From Schizochytrium sp. TIO01 (Eukaryota > Sar > Bigyra > Thraustochytrida > Thraustochytriidae): a stretch of DNA of 64,000 bases. This document shows, piece after piece, positions 1-8,768 of this stretch. The position numbers and the translations under genes are program-made. The stretch lies in NCBI GenBank assembly GCA_004764695.1, contig CM015707.1:186001-250000 (forward strand). Direction: 5' to 3'. Within the stretch, counting starts at the first letter, position 1; each line of letters begins with the position of its first letter. The notes under the pieces are model-generated. The model did not search any database and was not told where the DNA came from. It saw nothing but the letters and a program-made list of their open reading frames with translations.

Positions 1-151
1 TAAGCATGTCCCCTATGACTATGTAAACAGGATCAACACCATAGTTTCCAATTGTGTCAATAGTGTCTAAGGCTCGCAAATTTGCATTGGTTGATCTTGC
101 AAATATTAAAATACAAACGAACAACCAGAGATTGAACATCACCAAAAACAT
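1..151 (-). CDS. secreted or membrane protein, cut by window edge
   Basis: A reading frame starts at the ATG at 151 and runs leftwards off the window without a stop, giving about 50 residues. The N-terminus is a clear signal peptide: a run of hydrophobic residues (MFLVMFNLWLFVCILIFA) followed by a polar stretch and an A-N-A-type cleavage region near residue 23. It is divergent from the gene at 261, and the 110 bp between them must carry both promoters (cat-at-atg around 180-187 and tatat near 212). The rest of the protein is outside the window, so no function can be given. Confidence 0.5.
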   Translation of the reverse strand, partial: MFLVMFNLWLFVCILIFARSTNANLRALDTIDTIGNYGVDPVYIVIGDML

Positions 152-260
152 TCTATCATAACAAATTTAATTTATTCCTTACATATGTGAGGATCTGTGA
201 GACTGAGTTAATATATTCACACCTCAAAACTGTTTCTTTGTAGCCAGAAAAAGGTTCGTG

Positions 261-992
261 ATGTTGCTATACGAAAGTGCATTTACATACCTCCCATTTG
301 CATATTTCTATGCTTCCAGCATTGGATTTGCTACTCTTTTCCACAATCCACACATTCAACTCTATCAACCTTACATAGTCCTAATTTTTATGGTTCTAAA
401 CACTGTTGTTTACTATGGCCACGACAAACAGTTTTTCATCAAGCATATGGTCCACAGGCACCTTTGGAGGTCATGTACACTTGGACTTTGGGGAATCCTG
501 ATCAATAGTGTTCATGTAGAACTCTTTAAAGAATTCCACTTTCAGTCAGAAGCTGAAAATCTTAGTATTTCTATCCTCTACGTCTTACTGATTCTGATCT
601 GCTGCTATTGGTACGAAAATCAGGAAGCAGGTATACTCGTTCATATGCTTGCAGCTTTCGTTCCTCTTCGCAGAACTTGGGAAGTAAATTTATACCTTTT
701 TGTTGTATATTTAACTTTAGCTGTTGTTTTAAGCTATCAGCGCGTCAAGGTGTCTTGGTTAACAAATTCGTCGGGATGGTTTGCAGCAAAGCCACTAGTT
801 AACTATTTTTGTTATTTACGGTTACATGACATGGTTGTTTTAATAGGTCCGATACAATTGTATATAGAGTATTACAGGTCTCAAATGTCAGAAGTTCGAG
901 CTGCTGAAGACATTTCAAAATTACTTGAAGAAATGCGTACTGTTCATCACACTGCCATGAGAGACGCAAAAGAAGAATCCACAGTCGTATAA
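261..992 (+). CDS. seven-helix membrane protein, unknown
   Basis: The frame is open from a GTG at 258, but the ATG at 261 is the natural start, giving 243 aa. About seven hydrophobic helices can be seen (roughly residues 4-26, 36-52, 70-86, 101-117, 122-135, 142-159, 185-205), then a charged cytoplasmic-looking tail of about 38 residues. The layout resembles the two heliorhodopsin-like proteins in this window (2109-3044 and 41586-42488). The last helix carries LRLHDMVVL, similar to SIRYEMIVL in the 2109 protein, but no lysine is present there. Membership of the rhodopsin-like group is an inference. It could equally be an unrelated viral 7-helix protein. Confidence 0.65.
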   Translation: MLLYESAFTYLPFAYFYASSIGFATLFHNPHIQLYQPYIVLIFMVLNTVVYYGHDKQFFIKHMVHRHLWRSCTLGLWGILINSVHVELFKEFHFQSEAENLSISILYVLLILICCYWYENQEAGILVHMLAAFVPLRRTWEVNLYLFVVYLTLAVVLSYQRVKVSWLTNSSGWFAAKPLVNYFCYLRLHDMVVLIGPIQLYIEYYRSQMSEVRAAEDISKLLEEMRTVHHTAMRDAKEESTVV

Positions 993-1025
993 TCAAGACA
1001 TAAGAGCACTCCCAAAAATAATAAA

Positions 1026-1033
1026 TATATAAA
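1026..1033 (+). promoter_or_regulatory. TATA box for the coiled-coil gene
   Basis: TATATAAA lies 35-42 nt before the ATG at 1068, the same spacing as the TATATA boxes of other virion-type genes in this window. A second TATATAAA sits at 1050-1057, only 11 nt before the start, so it is a less likely core promoter. Confidence 0.45.
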
Positions 1034-1067
1034 TCAAATTCAAGTACGATATATAAATACAAGAACA

Positions 1068-1928
1068 ATGTCAGAGTCAGAGACAGCCCAAGGAAGGCCT
1101 AAACAAGTAGTGATGGATCCGACACAGTTACAAAAAATGACTGAATCACTAAGTGCTGATGTTCGGGCCTTGACAGAGAAACTTGAGAATAAGGATCGCG
1201 AGTATGACAACCTTAAACGGCTACGCGAAGAGCAAGACTTGAAGTATCGTGAACTTGAAGAAACTGTCAATCGCGTCAGAGAAGAGAAGAAAGCTGGATT
1301 TTCTCAGGAAATGGACAAGGTTGTGAACCCATTCCTGGACAAGATGCGACAAGATGCCGGTTCTGACCCCCGCTTCAAGGAATCGATTGACATGTTTGCT
1401 GTTGACCTCCAGAAGGGGTTGGAAGATGGATTCATGAACCCCAAGTCTATGGCAAACTTTCAAACTATCCGGGCTGCAGCATCCGCGAATCAAATGACGT
1501 CGTCTAAGCTTGAAGAATTTTTTCGTGCAGAGAAAGAACTTCGAGAGCAACTTGAAATGCTTCGTAAGGAGAAAGAGTCCTTAGTTAATACTCAGAATGA
1601 GTCTCAAAAAAGGACTGAGGAGGAGCAGGCAATGAAAGACAAGATGCTTGAAGATCTAAAGAAGGAGTTAGAAACTCTTAAAGGGATCCATAGTAAGAAC
1701 ATGTCTGCTGTTGAGAATCACTTCGATAGCAATACAGCTGATGACTCAACCCAACAGCATGGGACCAATCAAAGTGTGAATGCTCCGGTCCCCATTACGC
1801 CAGAAACTATGTCGGTTGCTGCAACTGCATCTAATAATCAAGTACCTAAGTATTGTAGTGGTTTTGAAACACTTTTCGATTTTAAGCCAACAGCTGATTG
1901 GCGATCTTTTCGGAGCGACCGTTTTTAA
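1068..1928 (+). CDS. coiled-coil protein, possible capsid scaffold
   Basis: This is a 286-aa hydrophilic protein. Residues about 20-80 and 145-205 are strongly heptad-like and rich in E, K, L and R, so long coiled coils are expected. Between them lies a compact helical region containing MDKVVNPFLDKMRQ. The last 70 residues are low in charge and end in an aromatic/basic tail (WRSFRSDRF). It has a TATA box like those of the virion genes. Herpesvirus-type capsids need a coiled-coil scaffold, and the separate maturation protease here (45020-45559) has no scaffold domain. This protein is therefore a candidate scaffold, but that is inference from architecture only. No family was recognised with confidence. 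Confidence 0.6.
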   Translation: MSESETAQGRPKQVVMDPTQLQKMTESLSADVRALTEKLENKDREYDNLKRLREEQDLKYRELEETVNRVREEKKAGFSQEMDKVVNPFLDKMRQDAGSDPRFKESIDMFAVDLQKGLEDGFMNPKSMANFQTIRAAASANQMTSSKLEEFFRAEKELREQLEMLRKEKESLVNTQNESQKRTEEEQAMKDKMLEDLKKELETLKGIHSKNMSAVENHFDSNTADDSTQQHGTNQSVNAPVPITPETMSVAATASNNQVPKYCSGFETLFDFKPTADWRSFRSDRF

Positions 1929-1979
1929 ATAAAACATATACATATAAATAAGAATCTTCCAAGTGAGAAATAATCCTTA

Positions 1980-2055
1980 GGGGAAAAAAAGAGAATATTT
2001 CCCCGACCTTGTTATTAAACCCTTTTAATTAATTAATTAATTAATTAAGAAAAGG
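1980..2055. terminator. tandem inverted repeats after coiled-coil gene
   Basis: Two palindromes lie just downstream of the stop at 1928. GGGGAAA (1980-1986) pairs with TTTCCCC (1998-2004) across an 11-nt loop. CCTTTT (2021-2026) pairs with AAAAGG (2050-2055) across a run of TTAA units that is itself self-complementary. They may mark the 3' end of the upstream transcript or form a cruciform; the role is inferred from position. Confidence 0.35.
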
Positions 2056-2108
2056 AAATAAAATAGAAATCAAAGAAAAGGTAAGAAGAATAAACTATTA
2101 CTAATACA

Positions 2109-3044
2109 ATGCAAATTTCTAACCGAAACTTATTCCGCCTCTTGCATCTGAGTCTAGGAGCAATTCATGGGCTACTAACTGCAACCATTTTACTTGTACT
2201 AATTACCAATAGTCCAATAGAGACTTACTATTATCTCAATATCACGCAAACAGAAAGTTTACCCATTAAACTTATTTTCTTCCCGCTAGTTACTCATACC
2301 TTTGCGCTTATATTCCACTTAGCCTCAGCATGGGGAGCCTATTTTATTGTTGATGAGTATCTTACCTTTAAAAATTCCAACCCACTACTCTATCCATTTC
2401 GCTTTTTCGTCGACACCTCTTCACTTGTCACAATCATGCTTATTCATGGAGTAGGTAACGGTGACATCATAGGTCTTACATTAGTTGTTTATACTACTGC
2501 ACTTTTACTTTGTTATTACTACGATACCTACCATGCTGTAGAACATTCAACCGATCCCCATTATTTCGCTACGTCACTCTATGCTGTAGTCATCGTCACG
2601 ATTCTCTTAAAGTGTGGTGTTCGACCTAATAGTCCAAAAGAATTAAAACTAACTCTTTTCACCATTTCCGCTGTATTGGTAGGACCGTTCCTTCTCGTTC
2701 TCCAGCGCTGGTTTGTTAAACGAATGATTAACCACCGGCTTAAGACAGAAGAAATGATTGAATCAGAAAAGAACAGTTCTAGAGAAATCAAGCATGACGT
2801 TAGCCTGGATAACGATGATCATGCAGATGGAGCTGATGATCAGGAATCTGGGGAGACTTATGTAAACGATACCGATTTTAAGATTGAATATAGGGCTACA
2901 AAACTCGACTCCCTCCTTCTCCAAATCCGGCTTTCTATTCGCTATGAAATGATCGTCTTGACAACTACAACTATACTACTTAATTTCCCTATTACCTGGT
3001 TAGTAGTTGATATTACCAGACACCATACTACCCTCCAATTTTAG
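2109..3044 (+). CDS. heliorhodopsin-like 7TM protein without Schiff-base lysine
   Basis: This 311-aa multipass protein has helices near residues 10-32, 58-80, 97-114, 119-137, 152-168, 181-200 and 272-300. A long acidic, hydrophilic insert (about 205-265) lies between helices 6 and 7. Helix 3 reads PFRFFVDTSSLV, which resembles the helix-3 signature of heliorhodopsins, where an acidic counterion sits at this place (here D102). Helix 7 carries LSIRYEMIVL, with R278 where heliorhodopsins have the retinal-binding lysine. If the alignment is right, the protein cannot form a retinal Schiff base. Mirusviruses are reported to encode heliorhodopsins, which makes the family plausible. The assignment is by eye. 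A generic viral 7-helix protein is the alternative. Confidence 0.55.
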   Translation: MQISNRNLFRLLHLSLGAIHGLLTATILLVLITNSPIETYYYLNITQTESLPIKLIFFPLVTHTFALIFHLASAWGAYFIVDEYLTFKNSNPLLYPFRFFVDTSSLVTIMLIHGVGNGDIIGLTLVVYTTALLLCYYYDTYHAVEHSTDPHYFATSLYAVVIVTILLKCGVRPNSPKELKLTLFTISAVLVGPFLLVLQRWFVKRMINHRLKTEEMIESEKNSSREIKHDVSLDNDDHADGADDQESGETYVNDTDFKIEYRATKLDSLLLQIRLSIRYEMIVLTTTTILLNFPITWLVVDITRHHTTLQF

Positions 3045-3107
3045 TGAAACTATCTCCTGGTAGTGACAGTTCTAAATTCGATACTCAGTAAACTGGAAAT
3101 ACTCACA

Positions 3108-3455
3108 ATGGAAAACTCACTTTCGACGGAACTTAAAGTCGCTGTAGAAAACTTGAAAGCAGCCTGGTCAGCGAGGGATGAGTTCAAATCTCTAAACGAG
3201 CATACTTTACAGGAAATGCGGCAACACAATGCATCTGTTAGAAAAACAGAAGCTGCTGTTCTGGAAACTATGAAGGAATTATCTATAGACTCAATAGTTG
3301 TAGACGGAATAGCTTTGGACATCAAGTATAAAGTCGCGGCCAAACATGATATGGATAAATTAAAGAATTTCCTTGAAGAAGATGCTTTTATTGAGTATGT
3401 GGGATCGATTGAGTCTACGTCAACACAACTGAAAAAGAAGCGTCCTAAAAACTAA
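3108..3455 (+). CDS. small helical protein, unknown
   Basis: The frame is open from a GTG at 3063, but the first ATG is at 3108, giving 115 aa. The N-terminal 70 residues look like an amphipathic helix or coiled coil (ENSLSTELKVAVENLKAAW and onwards). The C-terminus is basic (KKKRPKN), which may be a nuclear signal. It lies 63 nt after the membrane protein at 2109-3044 on the same strand. No family was recognised. Confidence 0.55.
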   Translation: MENSLSTELKVAVENLKAAWSARDEFKSLNEHTLQEMRQHNASVRKTEAAVLETMKELSIDSIVVDGIALDIKYKVAAKHDMDKLKNFLEEDAFIEYVGSIESTSTQLKKKRPKN

Positions 3456-3578
3456 GATCATTTTATTTAACATTTTGTTATATTTACTTCACACAAACAA
3501 AAAGATAGAAAGAAAGAAAGAACGGAAGAGCGCGGAAGTATTCAGCAGTAAAATACTAAATTATAAGAGTCAAAACTA

Positions 3579-3860
3579 ATGTGTCGTAGTATTTTTTATT
3601 ACAGGAATCATAAAGTAGTGTCAAATATTGAAACTTGTTATTTTATGAAAGAGTATGCGAATTTAAATGAACTAAGTCAAGTAACAGGTCTTTCTTTGAG
3701 TTATCTACACAGGCTTAGTAAAAATCCTGGCAGGGCTATGGTATATTATTATAAGACAACTCCGTATTCTAACAAGAGAAAGTTCACTGGAGAAGCAGAA
3801 AATGAGTTCATCACAAAGAAAAAATGTGTACCTCTCAATTCTTCTGGGGAAAGGCCATAA
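3579..3860 (+). CDS. small basic protein or first exon of TFIIS-like gene
   Basis: This is a 93-aa frame starting at ATG 3579. Its middle (ANLNELSQVTGLSLSYLHRL) looks like a short helix-turn-helix. The 3' part overlaps the zinc-ribbon frame at 3802-4014 in another phase. A possible 55-nt intron (3828-3882) with a perfect TACTAAC at 3866-3872 would remove the overlap. It would join residue 83 in frame to the first zinc-binding cysteine of the ribbon, giving one protein of about 126 aa. The donor (GTACCT) and acceptor (AAAG) are weak, so two separate overlapping genes remain possible. Confidence 0.5.
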   Translation: MCRSIFYYRNHKVVSNIETCYFMKEYANLNELSQVTGLSLSYLHRLSKNPGRAMVYYYKTTPYSNKRKFTGEAENEFITKKKCVPLNSSGERP

Positions 3861-4014
3861 AAGCTTACTAACAACTGTAAAGTGTTCAAGACCTGGTTGT
3901 CAATCAACTAACATAAAATCTATCGAACGACTTCATAAGAGTGCCGATGAAGGGTGCTCTATCTTTCATCACTGTTTAGATTGTGGTTATGTTCATATTG
4001 AAGAGGATCAGTAA
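3802..4014 (+). CDS. TFIIS-like zinc ribbon protein
   Basis: The 70-aa product carries a TFIIS/RPB9-type zinc ribbon. Zinc ligands are C28, C33, C58 and C61, and the hairpin between them reads KSADEGCSIFHHCLDCG. This matches the RSADE-type acidic hairpin with which TFIIS reaches into the RNA polymerase active site to stimulate transcript cleavage; D49 and E50 are kept. The first cysteine pair is spaced C-x4-C instead of the usual C-x2-C. The N-terminal TFIIS domains are missing unless the upstream frame (3579-3860) is spliced on. It probably works with the virus RNA polymerase encoded at 45546-47972 and 16024-17580. Confidence 0.6.
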   Translation: MSSSQRKNVYLSILLGKGHKSLLTTVKCSRPGCQSTNIKSIERLHKSADEGCSIFHHCLDCGYVHIEEDQ

Positions 4015-4047
4015 GTATAAACAAACCCGAAACTGGATGCTTCAAGG

Positions 4048-6192
4048 ATGTCGGCACTTATTACCTTAGAAGATAAGATCTACAAGATTTGCATGGAGTA
4101 CTGTCGTTCCGCAGAGACGAAGCGAACTGCAGGTAAGAATAAACGATGGGACTTTCAACTGAAAGTCTCTAATCACGAAACGGGAGCTATTATGGTGACC
4201 TTGAAGAATAAAAAGACAGCTTTGAAAACCCACATACCGAACATTGAGTTGTTGAATACATTAAATGAACTTGAGAAATTAGATTCTGGATACCAAAACT
4301 CCTATGATGATATTTTCAAAAGAGCTCTAAAGAGAGCGTCTGCACGGCACAGCGAAAAAATAGCTTGTCTGGAATCAAATCTCTTTCTATCTGGGAATGA
4401 AAATGTCGTTTTAATAGGATCATTTTCCCTCGCTTTCGCATATCGCGACGAAGCGTCTCTTCCTGCAAATATTTTGGTCGAAACATTAAAGAATGTCATG
4501 GAAGGTCAAGTAGAAAACTTGAAGACAACGAATAGTTTTCTTCGGTCGCAGATCGATAGGCTACGTGAGGAACTGATCAAAATGGAAAACCACACTTTCA
4601 GGGGCAGAGGATACTACGAAAAGATAGAGCCAAATAATGAGCTCGGAAGTGCAAGTAGCGAGGTTTTAAGTAAGAAAAGAAAATACAACTCGACTTTTTC
4701 AGAAGAGTCATCCCGAGGAAAGCGCAAAAAAATCGACCCGGTGCTTGATGATGATGTAGAGGTAAAGAAGGCTGTGATTGAAATTATTGAAAACGTCTTA
4801 GACGAGCCGATCAATTTTATCGAGCCATCTCTGATCGCAGAAATCATAAAGGAAGTTCAAGATGAAGATTTTGATTCTACATGTAAAACGAATTTTGTTG
4901 AGGAGAAGAGCTTTATGGAATTCGCGAGAACGCCTCGTGATCTCAAGACGATTAGAATTGCCCGGGCCGGTAAGGGAGAGAGCTTTAAGCCTAAATTCGT
5001 AACAGCAAGTTTACGCAAATGGGGATGGAATCAAAATGAAGAGTCTCCTTGGATTCCGATAGAACCAAATACTTGCATTAATAATGACACCTTCCCTACA
5101 GAAGATGACTTTAGGTTCTCTTTCAAGATGTTGATAGCGGTACAAAGGATTTTAACTCGTGACTTTGATGGGAAATCTGACATGGAAAGTGGATATGAGA
5201 AGTCAAGGACTACTTATCTAAAATCCCTCAGCAAGTCTATTATTTTTTATTCAGCATTGTCAAATCTAACAACCTCCCTTCTTTCTCAGGTAGATGACAT
5301 GAGCAGAATAATGAAGAGTTTGACTAAGTTTGAAACCTGTATTGATTGGGGATGGCAGTTTTCTTCAGATGGTCGTTGGAAAGGTTACGATCGGCGGGCC
5401 CAACCGAAGAAAGAGTCTCCAGAATGGTATCCAGAAATTAACCGCCGAATAAAAGAAATGAAATTTGCTATTGAAGCAGAAGCAGAAGAAGCGGATAAGA
5501 CGAAGATAAGGACCAAAATTGAAGATTTAGTTTCAACAGCGCAAAGAATTCTTCGTAAGAACTACAACCAGCTTTTAAGGAATCGAAACTACAAAGTCCT
5601 TACTCTTTCGTTGAGGTTACTGTCAGAATATTCTGGCAACATCCTAAAGATGAAGATTCCCAATCAGAATGGATCTGGTTATGCTTCTCATTTGCAAAAT
5701 ATAGGAAAAGCCTTGCGTAAACTGAGCCAAGTATACCAGTCTGAATTTGAGATAATTCAACGATTACGTACAGAATTCTATATGACCTTGAAGTTTTCCA
5801 CCGAAGGAAATATTTTTACAAAGGCTGGGATTTCGAGTATAGAGAAAGCTATAGATTATACATTAATCTTGTTAAAAAGACAAAACGACAATGAAAATGT
5901 TCGAAATATGATTGTCAAGTCTGTTCCCGAACTACATGGAATTCAGAATTCGACGTCGCTATCGATACAATTGACACATATAGAAGTTATACAGACGCTT
6001 CTCCGTACTTCTAGTGATATAAGGTCAGTCGTTCAGACTATCTTTAAAGATACCAACTTACGAGAATTGGAAAGGTATTTTCCATACTTCAAACGGAAAA
6101 CAGTCGGTTCTGCATTACTTAGTGGAGTGGCAAAACTATCGACTTCTATAGATTACTTTCTGAAAAGTTTGTTAAGTGATTTAAATGACTAA
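4048..6192 (+). CDS. large helical protein with nuclear signals, unknown
   Basis: This is a 714-aa protein, not recognised. Residues about 148-181 form a coiled coil. Residues 205-230 contain two basic clusters (KKRK at 209-212 and RGKRKK at 223-228) that look like a bipartite nuclear localisation signal. An acidic stretch follows. The C-terminal half (from about 355) is predominantly helical, with a W-rich patch near 433-450 (IDWGWQFSSDGRW). It is convergent with the capsid protein gene, the two frames overlapping by 4 nt at their stops. A virion or replication role is possible, but nothing in the sequence decides it. Confidence 0.7.
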   Translation: MSALITLEDKIYKICMEYCRSAETKRTAGKNKRWDFQLKVSNHETGAIMVTLKNKKTALKTHIPNIELLNTLNELEKLDSGYQNSYDDIFKRALKRASARHSEKIACLESNLFLSGNENVVLIGSFSLAFAYRDEASLPANILVETLKNVMEGQVENLKTTNSFLRSQIDRLREELIKMENHTFRGRGYYEKIEPNNELGSASSEVLSKKRKYNSTFSEESSRGKRKKIDPVLDDDVEVKKAVIEIIENVLDEPINFIEPSLIAEIIKEVQDEDFDSTCKTNFVEEKSFMEFARTPRDLKTIRIARAGKGESFKPKFVTASLRKWGWNQNEESPWIPIEPNTCINNDTFPTEDDFRFSFKMLIAVQRILTRDFDGKSDMESGYEKSRTTYLKSLSKSIIFYSALSNLTTSLLSQVDDMSRIMKSLTKFETCIDWGWQFSSDGRWKGYDRRAQPKKESPEWYPEINRRIKEMKFAIEAEAEEADKTKIRTKIEDLVSTAQRILRKNYNQLLRNRNYKVLTLSLRLLSEYSGNILKMKIPNQNGSGYASHLQNIGKALRKLSQVYQSEFEIIQRLRTEFYMTLKFSTEGNIFTKAGISSIEKAIDYTLILLKRQNDNENVRNMIVKSVPELHGIQNSTSLSIQLTHIEVIQTLLRTSSDIRSVVQTIFKDTNLRELERYFPYFKRKTVGSALLSGVAKLSTSIDYFLKSLLSDLND

Positions 6193-8582
6193 TTCAATTC
6201 TTGTGCTGTGTAAGTCTGTTGCTTTACGGCAACATACTGTCCTACCTTTCTACTTTGATTTACCATTGCATATGTATTCGGCCCTAGATGACCTTGGCAA
6301 AGTGACTGATATTTGTAATCTGGGCCATAAGCAATATGTCCTGCCCATGTGATTGTGTTTGGAGCATAAACACCTTCTTCGTAGTCAATGAAATTCTCAA
6401 GAGGGTTATAAATCTCATTCACATCTAGGGCAAAAAGATTCGTATAGAACTCAGCTGCGCGATGGAAGATCTTCCCTGGTACATTTGTGTTCTTTCCGCG
6501 GTAGTCGATCCATGAAAACTTATGAGAAGAAGACCCGTAAGGGACCATCATTGCTACTAGAGACTCCGAACTCTCAAAAACGCCCGAACGATCATGAATT
6601 TCATTTTCAAGTACCTCATCGCTTAGAAACTCAACGTTATTACCAGAAACGTAAGACTGAATAAATACATGAGGAGCGACAAGTACTGCGTTTGAATCCT
6701 TAACAATTGCCTTTGAATAGTAGGTCATAGAACCTTGTAAGGATTTTTCCATAGTATTTGAACTCATGCTGAAGTCTCGATGTCCCATAATAAGTTCACC
6801 AGTTTCCTTACCTGCACGCATTACGACGACCGTCGATGCTTGGTACGTCATCCATGGTCTCGCCAGGACAATGTCAACTGGGACGAAAACATCGCTACTG
6901 TGGAGCTTCCTAAAGTTTGCAAGTCGGATCGGTGAAACGAGGAAGATATAAGCAATGATCCGATAGAAGCGAGGCTTCGTGTTACCAAAAATTGGCTCGC
7001 GGTTAAAAGCAAGAGAGCTATTTCGGAGGTAATCATGAGAAAGAGTATCACCATTTTGCATTTCGAAAAAGTCTTGCAAGTTATTCGCGACATAAGCATC
7101 ATTAACCTTTGGTAATTTGTTTTGTTCATTGCCAAAAGTGTGAAACGACTGGATAATAACGTTCTTGAGGCGAACATAAAGAGGGTCATTTGCTGGAGTA
7201 TCAGGAGGAAGTGCCTGGAGCTGTTCTCGGAAGTTCTTGTCGAGTACATTGTAGATGAAAGTGATAATGGTGCGGTCAACAGCTTCGTCAGGAAGGTACT
7301 CAGTGAGCATGTCACCCCACGCTTTAACAGTAGTGTTGTTGCGGAACATATCATTTTCGACTTCTGCATGACGCTCTTCGTGCAAGAGAGCGTCCTCACC
7401 GCGACTTTCCCAGCGAAAGGAGTTAGCAACGGCATCAATAAAGTATACTGGGACAAATCGGCTTTGTTCTTCATTAAAAATCATGACGTCACGCGATGAA
7501 GAACGATAGTTCTCGAAGGCGCGTGAGTCTCTGTAAATTCGGTTAATTTCCATTGGATAGAACTCTCCGATTTGAATTGGTGTAGTCAGAATGTCACTTG
7601 CGGAGGTTCGTGCATTTGGAACAGGTCTATAAACATGTGTGTCAATTAGTGTTAAACCTTGGAACTGTTTTGAGCGAAAGGGACCGTAGTTTCCAATATC
7701 AGTAGCAAGTTCACGGTTTTCATTTACTGATGGTCCGGCTTTGTCAAAGTGGTACAGATCGTCTTTTGAGAGCCAATAGTATCCAAGCATATAGGGAGGG
7801 CAAATCATCGCATCAGGGCGGACACCATTTCGTTCCATGATCGTTCTTGTATTTGTGACCAGTGCAGTGAAGCCACGAGAGTCGGGTGTCTTGTTTACAA
7901 TTCCAGTCATGTCTCGAGCAAGTGTAAGGCGCTCCTCAAAGCTCAGCGTTGGGATAGATCCATAAATAGAATTGTAGGGCCCATTCATATCATGCGCATG
8001 AGTCTCGTTACGCATTGGCGTTTGAAGAAGTGTAATGAGAACATCGTATTCGTTAGTCTCTTGGATGATCGTTGCGAGCTGGCGAATTTGCATACTGAAT
8101 TCTTCTCTTCCTTCAGGGGTCATAAAAAATCCCGACTCAATCATCACTGCGGCACCTCGACGCACAGCGCGAGCACCTCGTTTAGCCTTTTGATGTGTAA
8201 AGTATCTGGGAATACCAAGTGTCTCAACCTGCGTAGCAACACCAGGAGCAAAATGCATTTCAGACCAAGTAACATTAATCGACTCAAAGTCACCGAGTTC
8301 ACGAATGGGCAAGAGGAAGCTAGTGTAAGGTGAAACGTACGTAGATGTAAGAAGACCTGTGATGATTCTATCTACAGCGGCGGGAGCGCGCTTTAGCAAA
8401 AGTTCAGTAAGGTCACCGAAGACACGGGACTGATTCTCAACATAGTCATACTTTTCGCTGTTAGGAAGACGACCAATAACCTTTTCAAGTTCACTGATAG
8501 CCGCCCTTGGGTTAGATTGCAATGCCGCTAAATAATTATTGGGCATTGAAGGAAGGAGTTGACCATACGTTGCTCGAGACAT
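6189..8582 (-). CDS. probable HK97-fold major capsid protein
   Basis: This is a 797-aa protein with no signal peptide or membrane helix. Residues about 100-150 form a beta-hairpin-like stretch rich in R, K and G (TWSEMHFAPGVATQVETLG, then RAVRRGAAVMIESG). A long amphipathic helix follows at about 155-187 (TPEGREEFSMQIRQLATII). This order, E-loop then spine helix, is typical of HK97-fold major capsid proteins, including those of mirusviruses and, more distantly, tailed phages. The large central part (about 250-700) would be the tower-type insertion. It is surrounded by other candidate virion genes, and a herpesvirus-type maturation protease is encoded in the window. The length suits a mirusvirus capsid protein. 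The call rests on pattern, not on an alignment. Confidence 0.6.
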   Translation of the reverse strand: MSRATYGQLLPSMPNNYLAALQSNPRAAISELEKVIGRLPNSEKYDYVENQSRVFGDLTELLLKRAPAAVDRIITGLLTSTYVSPYTSFLLPIRELGDFESINVTWSEMHFAPGVATQVETLGIPRYFTHQKAKRGARAVRRGAAVMIESGFFMTPEGREEFSMQIRQLATIIQETNEYDVLITLLQTPMRNETHAHDMNGPYNSIYGSIPTLSFEERLTLARDMTGIVNKTPDSRGFTALVTNTRTIMERNGVRPDAMICPPYMLGYYWLSKDDLYHFDKAGPSVNENRELATDIGNYGPFRSKQFQGLTLIDTHVYRPVPNARTSASDILTTPIQIGEFYPMEINRIYRDSRAFENYRSSSRDVMIFNEEQSRFVPVYFIDAVANSFRWESRGEDALLHEERHAEVENDMFRNNTTVKAWGDMLTEYLPDEAVDRTIITFIYNVLDKNFREQLQALPPDTPANDPLYVRLKNVIIQSFHTFGNEQNKLPKVNDAYVANNLQDFFEMQNGDTLSHDYLRNSSLAFNREPIFGNTKPRFYRIIAYIFLVSPIRLANFRKLHSSDVFVPVDIVLARPWMTYQASTVVVMRAGKETGELIMGHRDFSMSSNTMEKSLQGSMTYYSKAIVKDSNAVLVAPHVFIQSYVSGNNVEFLSDEVLENEIHDRSGVFESSESLVAMMVPYGSSSHKFSWIDYRGKNTNVPGKIFHRAAEFYTNLFALDVNEIYNPLENFIDYEEGVYAPNTITWAGHIAYGPDYKYQSLCQGHLGPNTYAMVNQSRKVGQYVAVKQQTYTAQELN

Positions 8583-8768
8583 TGCTATTTATCTATTTCT
8601 GTTATTAATTTACTACGTGGACAAAGAGAAGTCTAAAAAATTGGTAATATACTTACAGAATACCTCCTCCTCTTCAGGGGGGTTCGTACTTCTTTTTTTA
8701 AGTATGTAGATGCCGATTGTCATCGCTTTGTGGTTGTTATATATGGTTAGAAGTCCACAGGAACTTGT

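Noticed and set aside
6848-7474. A 208-codon frame on the minus strand inside the capsid gene
   Set aside because: It lies in another frame of the same strand as the capsid protein and has a low-complexity Ser/Leu composition typical of a shadow frame.
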